Source of the DNA: a bacterium
Lineage (GTDB): Bacteria; Actinomycetota; Acidimicrobiia; Acidimicrobiales; Bin134
Assembly: GCA_028819295.1 (NCBI GenBank)
Contig: JAPPMA010000077.1
Coordinates: forward strand, 1 to 64,000
Reading direction: 5' to 3'
DNA: 64,000 nt
Part shown: positions 43,498-52,250 of the stretch, one piece after another
How the letters are laid out: each line of letters starts with the position of its first letter
Position numbering within the stretch: position 1 is the stretch's first letter
Notes under the pieces: generated by a model
The model's database searches: none
What the model saw: the letters and a program-made list of their open reading frames with translations, nothing else
Told to the model about the DNA's origin: nothing
Program-made: the position numbers and the translations under genes

Positions 43498-43962
43498 ATG
43501 ATGTCCGACAGAAACTCGAATTCAGGTGCAGCGCCACTCGTCGTGGACCTGCTTCGAGACCGATGCAACTTGCAATATGACTCCCTGAAGTCATGGAAAC
43601 AGAACTCCAGGCTCATCCTCGGCGCGGTCGTATCGCTTGGCGCTCTTTTGGCTGTGGCGGATTTGAGTTCAGGCGAGGAGCTAGTTGGCGATCTCCTGTC
43701 TCTCGGGTTGCTATTGGTCGTCACCGTGGCAATCGCAGAACTCTTCGCCAACCGATGGAACTCTGGCCCCGACGAGGGCACCCTCGCGAGGCTCGTCACA
43801 GACGATCCCAATGCCAGGGATGCGGAGATCGAACTGGCGACGAATTTGGCCAAGCAAATTCAAGAGAACGAGAGGGTCCTGGAGCGGGTTAAGGTCACCG
43901 TGGCCATTGAGTTGGCCGTGGCTACGGGTGGCGTCCTCTGGCTGGTGATCCAATTTCTCTAA
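43498..43962 (+). CDS. Three-helix membrane protein, unknown
   Basis: 154 residues from ATG 43498, which has GGAGAGGAGC just upstream; the frame is open further left but without a better start. The N-terminal 40 residues are soluble, two adjacent membrane helices follow (LILGAVVSLGALLAVA and LLSLGLLLVVTVAIAELFA), then an acidic helical segment (DAEIELATNLAKQIQENERV) and a last helix at the C-terminus. The shape recalls membrane effectors of conflict systems, but no family is recognised. The 213 bases upstream and 175 bases downstream are non-coding. The latter holds a C-rich tract (44066-44084, C8TC10). Confidence 0.6.
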   Translation: MMSDRNSNSGAAPLVVDLLRDRCNLQYDSLKSWKQNSRLILGAVVSLGALLAVADLSSGEELVGDLLSLGLLLVVTVAIAELFANRWNSGPDEGTLARLVTDDPNARDAEIELATNLAKQIQENERVLERVKVTVAIELAVATGGVLWLVIQFL

Positions 43963-44137
43963 CTGGCAGAACAGTCTGAGCGCCGGGTGTCGTGCGGCAA
44001 CTTGGCGTGCGGGATGCCTGGCAAGCATTTCACCTGTCGGCTGCGTTTCCATGCTTAGGTGGAGTCCCCCCCCTCCCCCCCCCCTCTTGGGTGAGTCCTC
44101 GAAAATCGGTTGGGTAGGCTCAGGCCAGAGCAGGTGG

Positions 44138-45868
44138 CTAGGACCCCGCGCTGGGTGTTTCGCTATCGTGGGTGCCGGCGATTGCTTCCCGTGTGATTGC
44201 GTTGCAAAGAACAGCGAATCTGGGGTCTGCGCTCTTTTTGCTGTCCAGGCCGCTCAGATGGTCCTCGGGGATTGTGTGACCGGCTGCGAGGATCGCAAAT
44301 GCCTTGCCTACTGCGATGATGTCCGCAAGGCTGTCTTCTCCCTCTCCGCGAACCCTCTCTTCGCCCTTCTCGTATAGGGCGATGCCTCCTTCGAGGTCGC
44401 CTCTCACGGCTTTGATGAGTCCTGCGGTGGTCAGTGCGAGATCGCATTCCGACAGATCGGGAAGCACTCGTTCAGCCTCGTCGGGATCGCCGCCCATTGC
44501 GAGGGCGAATGCGACATTGTTGCGGAGCACGTCGTCGCCGATGCCGCGCTTGATCCCGGCCAGCCCGATGCGTGCTGCCTTTTGGTAGTTCCCCTTGTGC
44601 ATGGACATCAGATAGGTGGCAGCGATGTGGGCGTCCGTGGAGAACGGTTCTTCTTCGACCCTTTCGACAGCGGCTCTCAGACTGCGGTCAAACTCGAAAC
44701 GCAGAAATGCGACTTCTTGCTCGACGGCCAGCAGCGCTGAACGATCGAAGCGCTCGATAAGTTCGCTGTAGGCGGATTCCAGCGCTGGAAGGTCAGCCGT
44801 TGTCTGCGCAGTATTAGCGAGCAAGCGGGCGATCATCTCGCTTCGGTAGTCACACCGTTTGAGCGCCTCCAACGCGCGACCGAACACCTCCTTGCGGGGC
44901 TTTGCCGGAGGATTCAATAGGTCGATATAGAGCCGGAGTTCCTCCTTCTGGGCGGGTGCAGCCTCTTGAATATCCCTTGACGTGTCCGCTCGTCGCAGGC
45001 GCTTCAACGCACCTTTGGCATCTCCTGAGATGTGCAGGGCCGCTGCTGCGGCAAGCACCAGTTGGATGTCGCCGGGGTGATGGGCAGCGAGGCGGTCGAT
45101 AGCCGATACCGCTTCGCTGGTTTCCCCTTGGGAGAGCAGGAAGGCAGCCAAATTGAGACCCGCTGTGCGGTCTGCCGGTGCGAGAGCTGCGGCTGCGGAC
45201 GTAGCCCGGATCGCCTTCCGTGCGGAGCCTGCCATCGCGTATGCGTAGCCGAGGTTGCAAAGGGTTGAGGGGGAGTCGGGAACGCTCCTCAGAGCTGAGC
45301 GCAATTCGCGAATCGCGTCATGGCACCGGCCCACTTGCGCCAGCACCGCCCCTTTGAGCGCCGCCCCTGTCTCACTCTCATTGCCTTCAAGAAGCTCTAG
45401 CGCTCTGTCCAAGCGCCCTTGGTGCGCTGCGAACCTAGCCGCGAGCACGGCTGCAGAGCGTTTGGCTCCGCTCCCTACAGAGGGTGTTTCCATCACCCTT
45501 AGGAGTCCTTGATCTGCAAGGGCAACCTCTCCTAAACCCGCGGCAACCTGCGACGCAGCTATAAGGGCTGGGGCGTCGATGGTCTCATTCTCCAACACCT
45601 GCTTTGCCGCATCCCACGCGCTAACACGGTTTCCGAAGCTCACCTCACTGACAGCGAGCCTGGCCAGTGCAGTAGGCGAACTTGGAAACTTGTCTGCAAG
45701 GGCACGTGCCTGCAAGAGGTCTCCATCGATTTGGTCGGAATAAGGGTTGGGCAGGAGTGCTGTTTCTGGGGACTGCAATTGCTGGTCCTCGCTTAGCGGC
45801 ACGACGATGCGGGCAGCCGCGGGGTTTGGCGGGGCAAGGATTCTGTCTTCCCGGATGGTCATAGTCAT
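44138..45868 (-). CDS. Tetratricopeptide-repeat protein of the XRE-kinase-TPR operon
   Basis: 576 residues. After a polar N-terminus of about 50 residues the protein is helical repeats, several with clear TPR spacing (GYAYAMAGSARKAIRATSAA, AAFLLSQGETSEAVSAIDRL, AAALHISGDAKGALKRLR, NVAFALAMGGDPDEAERVLP). It has no signal peptide or membrane segment. Its ATG overlaps the kinase stop (ATGA), so the two are coupled. TPR arrays hold partners; this one may be a kinase substrate or scaffold. It is the last gene of the operon. Confidence 0.85.
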   Translation of the reverse strand: MTMTIREDRILAPPNPAAARIVVPLSEDQQLQSPETALLPNPYSDQIDGDLLQARALADKFPSSPTALARLAVSEVSFGNRVSAWDAAKQVLENETIDAPALIAASQVAAGLGEVALADQGLLRVMETPSVGSGAKRSAAVLAARFAAHQGRLDRALELLEGNESETGAALKGAVLAQVGRCHDAIRELRSALRSVPDSPSTLCNLGYAYAMAGSARKAIRATSAAAALAPADRTAGLNLAAFLLSQGETSEAVSAIDRLAAHHPGDIQLVLAAAAALHISGDAKGALKRLRRADTSRDIQEAAPAQKEELRLYIDLLNPPAKPRKEVFGRALEALKRCDYRSEMIARLLANTAQTTADLPALESAYSELIERFDRSALLAVEQEVAFLRFEFDRSLRAAVERVEEEPFSTDAHIAATYLMSMHKGNYQKAARIGLAGIKRGIGDDVLRNNVAFALAMGGDPDEAERVLPDLSECDLALTTAGLIKAVRGDLEGGIALYEKGEERVRGEGEDSLADIIAVGKAFAILAAGHTIPEDHLSGLDSKKSADPRFAVLCNAITREAIAGTHDSETPSAGS

Positions 45869-46998
45869 ATGTTCACTCTCCTCCTTTCATACGCTGTTCG
45901 GTCAAGGGTCTTGATGATGATGTCCACGCGGCGAAACACCCATTGCAGGCCCCACATTGGGCTGTTCTGCTCTGCTCGACGGCGGCGCTCTCGGAATGCG
46001 GGAACTGGGCTGCACATCTGGCGTACCAGGCCCACAACGTGTTGTCGTATTTGCGGAGGCACCTCATCCTCCAGCTCTCCCAAGGCCGACTCGTATCTTT
46101 CCCTCATGTAACGTGCCGCAGCGCGGAAACTGGCTTCTCGATCTTCTTTTTCCATAGCAGCTGTGGCTTCGAGGTGGAATTGCCAATCCGGAAGCGTCAC
46201 CGCTGTGATTCCCAGACCGGTGGCGATTTCGTACAGGACCGAGCCGAGAAGGTAGATGTCTGACCGCCTTAGAGCTGCTAGGTCGTTTCCGCTGGCCAGG
46301 TTCCAGAGTAACTCCGGCGGCGCGTAACTGTGGTCGCCTCGTCCTGACGTATACCCAGACGGAGAGAACCGCGGGCTTCGGTCCAGGTTTCGGCTCCGCC
46401 CCAAATCGGAGATTTTCGCTGTGGCGACAGGCTCTTTCGCGTTGGTCAATGTCACGTCAGATGCCGGCAGAACACCAGAGCCAGACATCAGGGTCAAGAT
46501 GGTTTTTTTCGCGTCGAACAGAAGCACGTTTGATGATTTGATGTCCCTGTGCATGATCCGCCTCCCGTGCATTTGATGGATACCTGACACGACATCGCGG
46601 AAGAGCAGCATCTTGGTGCGCCAGCTGAGTTCATGCCGATATGGCAGAAGTTCGTCAAGGGACCCGTTACCCAACTCCAGCACATGAAAGCGCACACGCA
46701 TCCTCGTAGGCGAGCCTCCAATGTCAATGAACAGATCCGATTGTCCCGATTCGATCAGCGAGACGACATTGCGGGCCTTTTCTGACTTCTCCAGGAGCAT
46801 CCCCTCTTCGTCGAACTCCATCACTGCGCCAGGGTCGCTGGTAGCGCTCGGAGCGAGCATCTTCACTGCGGCCAGCGTTCCGGTCTGCTGATCGCTGGCT
46901 TTAAACACATGGGAGAAGTAGCCGTCGCCGATATGGCCTGCGAGCCGGTAGCGCCCGCTGAGGGTCTGGCCGATGCAGGCATCAGCGAAGCTGGCCAT
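45865..46998 (-). CDS. Hanks-type Ser/Thr protein kinase
   Basis: 377 residues from ATG 46998 (MASFADACIGQTLSGRYRLA). The glycine loop is HIGDGYFSHVF (about 22-32), the ATP lysine is Lys46 in LAAVKML, the catalytic loop MHRDIKSSNVLL is near residue 150, the DFG position reads DLG (KISDLGRSR, near 198), and APPELLW is the activation-segment end. All catalytic residues are present. The last 90 residues are a non-kinase helical tail without a membrane helix. It overlaps the XRE gene by 17 bases and the TPR gene by 4, so the three proteins are made together. Confidence 0.92.
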   Translation of the reverse strand: MASFADACIGQTLSGRYRLAGHIGDGYFSHVFKASDQQTGTLAAVKMLAPSATSDPGAVMEFDEEGMLLEKSEKARNVVSLIESGQSDLFIDIGGSPTRMRVRFHVLELGNGSLDELLPYRHELSWRTKMLLFRDVVSGIHQMHGRRIMHRDIKSSNVLLFDAKKTILTLMSGSGVLPASDVTLTNAKEPVATAKISDLGRSRNLDRSPRFSPSGYTSGRGDHSYAPPELLWNLASGNDLAALRRSDIYLLGSVLYEIATGLGITAVTLPDWQFHLEATAAMEKEDREASFRAAARYMRERYESALGELEDEVPPQIRQHVVGLVRQMCSPVPAFRERRRRAEQNSPMWGLQWVFRRVDIIIKTLDRTAYERRRVNI

Positions 46999-47275
46999 AT
47001 CTGGCCCGGATTTCAACGAGAAGCTCGGGGTGTTGCAGGAGGATTTCTGCAATGTCCGAAGGGATGTCGCCAGCGGCCAACGCAACGTGTTCGCCGTCAA
47101 GCGCATAATGGCTTACCGCACGACCGCGCAGTTCGGTAGATGGTTGTCGTTCACCTGTCTCCACTCGGGAAAGGTACGACGCGTCCACGCCGAGGTCTTT
47201 GGCAGCGCTCCTCAAGGACTGGCCCTTGGCCTGCCTGGCATTGCGAAGCATGTCGGCTATTCGTCTGCCTGCCAT
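46982..47275 (-). CDS. XRE-family helix-turn-helix regulator
   Basis: 97 residues from ATG 47275. MLRNARQAKGQSLRSAAKDL followed by DASYLSRVETGERQPS is a canonical XRE DNA-binding domain; the C-terminal 40 residues (GDIPSDIAEILLQHPELLVE) are probably for dimerisation. It is the first gene of the operon. A perfect 22-bp palindrome sits 18 bases upstream on the promoter, the likely autoregulatory site. The same frame is open back into the IS3 remains, which is accidental. Confidence 0.9.
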   Translation of the reverse strand: MAGRRIADMLRNARQAKGQSLRSAAKDLGVDASYLSRVETGERQPSTELRGRAVSHYALDGEHVALAAGDIPSDIAEILLQHPELLVEIRARYGQLR

Positions 47276-47314
47276 GCCTCCACCATACAGTGGTGTTGCC
47301 AATGTTGGCAACAC
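47276..47314 (-). promoter_or_regulatory. Promoter and palindromic operator of the XRE-kinase-TPR operon
   Basis: A perfect palindrome covers 47293-47314 (arms GTGTTGCCAA and TTGGCAACAC around two bases). On the minus strand TTGCCA (47311-47306), an 18-bp spacer and TATGGT (47287-47282) make a promoter whose -35 lies inside the palindrome. Transcription would begin almost at the ATG, so the first message may be leaderless. Confidence 0.7.
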
Positions 47315-47493
47315 TATTTTGGGCTTGCGGGCAGTAACCGTTGTTTGGCACCCATATGAAGTGTTGCACAGGGGTGCGTATTTGTTGAGCCTTCGCGGAA
47401 ACGTGGGGTGGGGTGGGGGTCCGTTGGCCGGGGTCGGGGCTCTGCTGGGATCGGTGATGTCATTGTCGCCTGTCGAGGAGGGCCCCGATGGGT

Positions 47494-48745
47494 TCAGATG
47501 TTGTGCGGGTGCGGTTGTGTTTGCGCCTGATAAGGGTGCTCGGGGTTGTGTCTGAGCTTCCCCCCCTTTTCGTGGGGAGGTTGGTTGTGAGGATTGGCGG
47601 TGTGGGTCGTCTCGTGTTCTACGGGTGGGACCATTCCGATTGCGGAGTGGAGGCGGTGGTGGTTGTACCAGCCGCAGGCCCGCAGCGTGATTTCTTGGCG
47701 GGCTTGGGCTTTGGTGGCCCGGGCCCGGCGGTCGATGGGCTCGTGCTGGAGTGCGGGGGAAGAACGACTCGGCCGGGGCGTTGTCCGGGGCGTTGCCGGT
47801 CCTTCCGGAGGGTCGGGCGATGCCGAGCCGCCGGCAGGCGGCGGCGAAGGCCCCTGCGGTGTATTGCGGCCCCTTGTCGGAGTGGAAGGCCACGCCGTCG
47901 ATGTTCCCGCCCCGTGTGGCCGCCGCGGTGTCGGTCGCGGCCTTGGCCGGCTCCGCGGTCGGATAGCGGTTCGAGGCGGCGAACCCGGCCATGCGCCGCG
48001 AGCGCAGGTCCAGCACCGTCGCCGAAAACACCGGGCCCTCGGCGGCCTTGACCTCTTCGAAGTCGCCGCACTGCTTCTGGTTGATCCCCGAAGCGCTGAA
48101 GTCCCGCCGCAATAGGCCTGTCGGGGCCGCACCGCCGGGGTTCCGGCCGGTCAGGCCCTTCTTCTTTTTGGGGCGGGCGCACAGCCCCTGGCGGGCCATC
48201 GGCGCCTCCACCGTCTTCTTCGACACCGACACGCCGTCTCGGCGCAGCTGGGCCCGCACCCCGGGCGACCCGCAGGCCCCCTGGGAGCGGTCGAACGCCT
48301 TTTTGACCTGGGCATCGGCCGCCCGACGGCGGACCTGCATCGGCGCCGGCGGCCGGTCGAGGTGCTTGCAGAACGTCGAGGGAGCAACATCCAGCGCCCG
48401 GCAAGACACCGCGTGAGGCACTCCGCGGTCGGCCCTCTGGGATGCGATGAACCCTGCGGCCACCGCGTCGCCCCGCTCACCCAACCGACCACGGATCGCT
48501 TGAGGACATCGCGCTCCATCCCCCGGCTCGGCCACCCTCATGCGGAGCCGGGCCAGCTCGGCCCGCTCGCCTGCCGACAGCCCGCCGGCCCGCCCGGCCC
48601 GGTCCCGGCGCACCCAGTTCCCCAGCGTGCCCTCACACACACCGAGCCCCCGGGCCACATGGGCCACCGCCCGGCCGGCCTCCTCGACGATCCGAACAGC
48701 CCCATCTCGGAACTCCCGGCCGAAATTTCTTCGCAGTCCGGACAT
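47494..48745 (-). pseudogene. Degenerate IS3-family transposase (orfA/orfB)
   Basis: From ATG 48745 the frame encodes an OrfA-like HTH (FRDGAVRIVEEAGRAVAHVA ... CEGTLGNWVRRDRA), then OrfB parts: ALDVAPSTFCKH, the DDE pieces CGDFEEVKA, FHSDKGPQYT and APAESFF. The true C-terminus (ACGWYNHHRLHSAIGMVPP) lies in another frame ending at 47494, and MERDVLKRSV is in a third. At least two frameshifts beyond the usual programmed one therefore disable it. Imperfect inverted repeats around CTTTTCGTGG (near 47567-47580 and 48770-48780) may mark ends. Confidence 0.8.
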
Positions 48746-48798
48746 AACTCCCCCTCATAGAGCATGCCTCCACGAAAAGAGGGGAACCTCACCGGCCC

Positions 48799-48909
48799 TC
48801 AAACGGGCGAACAGAGGGAACCAACAACCTCCTCCAAGTCCTCAGACGAACAGCCCACGGCTTCACCAACCCCCACAACTTCCAAGCCCGCGGCCTGCTG
48901 ATAACCTGA
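48799..48909 (+). pseudogene. C-terminal remnant of an ISL3-family transposase
   Basis: The plus strand encodes SNGRTEGTNNLLQVLRRTAH then GFTNPHNFQARGLLIT and a stop at 48907-48909. SNGxTE...N...GFxNxxNxxxRxLL is the end of ISL3-type DDE transposases. Everything upstream is gone, apparently replaced by the IS3 element. Confidence 0.65.
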
Positions 48910-48940
48910 CCCCCACACCGGAGACAGCAACCCGAACCCC

Positions 48941-49174
48941 ACAAAAACGCGCAGGGCCACCAAACTCTCCACGATTAGGGGGGAAGCTCACCGGGGGTGT
49001 CAATGGAGATTTCAGCACAAAAACGCGCAGGGCCACCAAACTCTCCACGATTAGGGGGGGGAAGCTCACCGGGGGTGTCAATGGAGATTTCAGCACAAAA
49101 ACGCGCAGGGCCACCAAACTCTCCACGATTAGGGGGGGGGGAAGCTCACCGGGGGTGTCAATGGAGATTTCAGC
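48941..49174 (+). repeat. Three tandem leader repeats with G tracts of 6, 8 and 10, ending in the DUF262 start
   Basis: Units 48941-49016 (76 bp), 49017-49094 (78 bp) and 49095-49174 (80 bp) are identical except for a G run of 6, 8 and 10. Each unit ends GGGGGTGTCAATGGAG, that is a ribosome-binding site, an ATG and five codons. Only the third ATG (49161) opens the full gene. The G run lies about 30-20 bases before the ATG. This and the ISL3 remnant account for the 415-bp gap 48746-49160. Confidence 0.9.
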
Positions 49175-51152
49175 CATTTTGAGCCAGATCGAGCAAGGGC
49201 AGTTTGCGCTGCCGGAGTTCCAGCGGGGTTATGTGTGGAGCCGGGAGCAGGTGAGGGGCCTTTTCTCATCGCTATACCGCCGCTACCCGGTGGGCGGCTT
49301 CTTGGTGTGGACGACCCAGCCCAACCGGGATGCAGTGCGGGGCGGGGCGGCGCAGCCGGGTGCGCCGGTCACGCTGTTGTTGGACGGCCAGCAGCGGGCC
49401 ACTTCGTTGTACGGGGTGATACGGGGCCGCCCACCGAAATTCTTCCAAGGCGACGAGAGGGCGTTCAAAAACCTGTATTTCGACGTGGACAAAGAGGTAT
49501 TCGAGTTCTACGGGCCGGTCAAGATGCGCGACAACCCGCATTGGATCTCGGTGACCGACCTGTTCCGCCACGGCCCTCGCGGCATGGTCGCCCAACTCAG
49601 AAAGTGCACCGAGGATACCGAGGCGCTGCTCGACTACCAGCAGCGGCTGACCGACCTCTACACCATTGGCAGCATCGATCTGCACATCGCCCACATCCCC
49701 GGCCATGACCGGCCAATCGACGAGGTGGTCGACATCTTCAACCGTGTCAACTCCGGTGGCACCAAACTGTCGTCCGCAGACTTGGCGCTCGCCAAACTCT
49801 GTGGTGAGGCGCCCCAGTCCCGACAGGAGCTGCGCCGGCTTCTCGCGGGCTGGGAGCAGAGCGGCTATTGCTTCAAGCTGGAATGGCTGTTGCGCGGAGT
49901 CACCGCTGTGGCGACCGGGCAGGCCTCTTTCGGCGCGCTGCGGGATGTCTCGGTCTCTGACTTCTCGACTGCGCTGAAGAAGACGGCGCAGAGCATCGAT
50001 TTCGCATTGAATCTGCTGGCGACCGGCCTGGGCATCGACCACGACCGGGTTCTCGCCGGGAAATACGCGTTCACCTCCCTGGCGCGGCTCGTGTCCAACA
50101 GCGGCGGGACTGTCAATGACCTCGCCGACCAGCACAAGATCCTGTACTGGTATGTCCACAGCTTCTTGTGGGGCCGCTACAGCGGGTCGGCGGAGACGAA
50201 CCTGCGACGCGATCTCGTCGCCTTAGAAGACGGGGGCGTTGAAGGGCTGATCGCCGAGTTGGAGAGGTGGCGGGGAGGCCTTGAGTTGAAGGCCGATGAT
50301 TTCGACTGGTGGAGCGTCGGCGCCCGCTTCTACCCGCTGCTGTACATAATGACCCGCCTCAGCCGGGCTAGGGACTTGGTTAACGGCCTCCCCCTGTCGC
50401 TCAGCATGCACGGCCATCTGAACCAGTTGCACAAGCACCACATTTTCCCCCGGAATCGCCTCTACCGAGAAGAAATGAGCCAGGCGCAGGTCAACGCCCT
50501 GGCCAATTTCTGCTTCCTTACAGCCGGGTCGAACTGGGCGATCAGCGACGACGACCCGGCCTCCTACCTGCACGAGATAGAGCAGCGGAATCCTGGCGTG
50601 CTCGCATCCCAATGGGTACCCCTTGACGAAGCCCTCTGGCAGATTGACCGCTACCCGGAGTTCCTCGCTGCCCGCCGATCCCTGCTCGCTGAAGCCGCGA
50701 ACAGCATCCTCGCCGCCCTCCGGGAAGGTCGACACCCCGCGCCACCTCCGCAAACCGAACTCCCAACACAAGCTCACGCCGCTGCACAAGTCGGCGCGGC
50801 CCGTCCGGCGTGGGACGAAGAGGACGACGGGGACATTCTTGCCTTGCGCCAGCTGGCCGCCGATCTGAGAATCGCCGCGCCGGAAACGCACTGCGAGATT
50901 GCCGACGCCGACACCGGCGAGCCTTTGGCCATGGCTGACATTGCCTGGCCTCAAGGCATCCAACCGGGCCTGACTGAGCCTGTCGCGCTTTTGTTTGACC
51001 CGGATGCTGAGACCGAAGAACGGCTCGGCGAGCTCGGCTACCGCTTCTTCACCACCCCCCGGAGACTGATCTGGCATCTGGAACAACTCCTCGGAATAGA
51101 TATTGACGGAGACCAGATCATCGGCGAGGCAGAACCTTTGCAATCCAGCTGA
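49161..51152 (+). CDS. DUF262-HNH protein (GmrSD/type IV restriction-like)
   Basis: 663 residues. The N-terminal DUF262 domain has FALPEFQRGYVWSREQV and the nucleotide-binding DGQQR motif (LLLDGQQRATSLYG, about residue 77), with FNRVNSGGTKLS. The C-terminal half has a DUF1524-like HNH site, LHKHHIFPRNRLY ... NALANFCFLTAGSNWAIS (about residues 423-460), followed by about 200 residues of unassigned tail. Relatives (GmrSD, BrxU, SspE) cut modified or phosphorothioated DNA during phage defence. The ATG is at the end of the third leader repeat. Confidence 0.88.
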   Translation: MEISAILSQIEQGQFALPEFQRGYVWSREQVRGLFSSLYRRYPVGGFLVWTTQPNRDAVRGGAAQPGAPVTLLLDGQQRATSLYGVIRGRPPKFFQGDERAFKNLYFDVDKEVFEFYGPVKMRDNPHWISVTDLFRHGPRGMVAQLRKCTEDTEALLDYQQRLTDLYTIGSIDLHIAHIPGHDRPIDEVVDIFNRVNSGGTKLSSADLALAKLCGEAPQSRQELRRLLAGWEQSGYCFKLEWLLRGVTAVATGQASFGALRDVSVSDFSTALKKTAQSIDFALNLLATGLGIDHDRVLAGKYAFTSLARLVSNSGGTVNDLADQHKILYWYVHSFLWGRYSGSAETNLRRDLVALEDGGVEGLIAELERWRGGLELKADDFDWWSVGARFYPLLYIMTRLSRARDLVNGLPLSLSMHGHLNQLHKHHIFPRNRLYREEMSQAQVNALANFCFLTAGSNWAISDDDPASYLHEIEQRNPGVLASQWVPLDEALWQIDRYPEFLAARRSLLAEAANSILAALREGRHPAPPPQTELPTQAHAAAQVGAARPAWDEEDDGDILALRQLAADLRIAAPETHCEIADADTGEPLAMADIAWPQGIQPGLTEPVALLFDPDAETEERLGELGYRFFTTPRRLIWHLEQLLGIDIDGDQIIGEAEPLQSS

Positions 51153-51368
51153 GGGCCTACGGATCAAGCGCGGCTCGAGACCAGCAGCCGCACTCATCCC
51201 TGTAACGGTCTAGCCGGTAGGTGACCACCTCTGGGACGGGCACCCGGGAAGGTTTCAGGTCTGAAGCCAGGTCTAATGCGGGCGGGCTGTGGGTCAGGTG
51301 ACAATCAAAGCCACTATCGCTTTTTGCCGTCCATGACGCCTGTTCATCGCTTGTCTAGGCGGAACGAG

Positions 51369-52145
51369 CTACTTCAAGCTGTAGTACGAAGGATCGACGC
51401 AGCGGGCTTTCTCCCAGATGCACAGGTCCAGAGCTCCGGGCTGCACGTTGCCGTGTTCCGCGTACTGTAGGAACGCTTTTTCGTATCTGGTGTAGTGGCG
51501 TTGGGGGCTCCACTCGGGTCTGAATATGCCAGCCCTTGTCAGCGCTCGCACCGGCCAGATTCCGACAAGGGCCACTTTGGCGCTGCCGGTCAGGTTGCGG
51601 ACGATCCAGGCCGCTTTCTGAGGGCCGACCCCGTGCAGCCCCTTCAAGTAGTCCTTCAGTTCGAGTGGGTCTTCGGGCGGGGGTTCTGAGCGGAGCCGGG
51701 CCAACGACTCGGCGATGTGCTCCGACCGCTGCTTCGGGAATCTGTAGCTCCCCAGACCGCCGGGCAGAGGCTCCGCCAGCCGCTCCTCGATTTTCCCTGC
51801 TGTCGCTTCAGGGTTCTCGGCGAGAAGGTCGAGTACAACTTGGCGGGCTGCTCGCGCTGACTCTGCCCGTATCCCGGAACCCCCGAGCAGGCAGAACACG
51901 ACCACCGACTCGATATCAGCGTCGGATGCCGTTGCTGCGAGACGTTTCTCGTAGCACTCAATGGCGGTTCGATTGACCCAAAACGCTGGAGTGCCGAAAA
52001 CCTCGTGGCTGCCCCACGCGACATCCCACGACTGATCCCTCACTGTGAAGCTGATCCGGTCGTGGCTGCTACGCCCGCAGTGGGGATCCCGCTCTGATTC
52101 CAACGATGCTTCCCGTGCCACGGTCGAGAGCCTACATCGCTTCAA
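51369..52145 (-). CDS. OGG-fold HhH DNA glycosylase-like protein lacking the catalytic Asp
   Basis: 258 residues. AWGSHEVFGTPAFWVNR, LGSYRFPKQRSEHI and the helix-hairpin-helix LKGLHGVGPQKAAWIVRN (Lys near residue 176) fit the stand-alone 8-oxoguanine glycosylase OGG-fold family. Where the family has a strand with Asp (pattern DIHIxRAG), this protein reads LVGIWPVRALTRAG, so the catalytic Asp is Gly. Lyase activity may be lost while binding stays. The 216-bp gap toward DUF262 shows nothing recognisable. Confidence 0.75.
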   Translation of the reverse strand: MKRCRLSTVAREASLESERDPHCGRSSHDRISFTVRDQSWDVAWGSHEVFGTPAFWVNRTAIECYEKRLAATASDADIESVVVFCLLGGSGIRAESARAARQVVLDLLAENPEATAGKIEERLAEPLPGGLGSYRFPKQRSEHIAESLARLRSEPPPEDPLELKDYLKGLHGVGPQKAAWIVRNLTGSAKVALVGIWPVRALTRAGIFRPEWSPQRHYTRYEKAFLQYAEHGNVQPGALDLCIWEKARCVDPSYYSLK

Positions 52146-52250
52146 ATGGCGCCGATGATCCAGTCAGGTCCCGAATCTTGGCGGGGTCACCGGAAACCAG
52201 CTCGCGCGAACCCTGGAGGAGCTTCACCCCGCCAACAAGGCGCGTTCAAT

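Noticed and set aside
42705-43580. Long Arg/Pro/Ser-rich frame overlapping Nmad2
   Set aside because: Low-complexity composition of a shifted frame; Nmad2 matches its family.
48941-49174. CRISPR array
   Set aside because: The three units are contiguous, without unique spacers, and end inside a gene start; they are tandem leader repeats.
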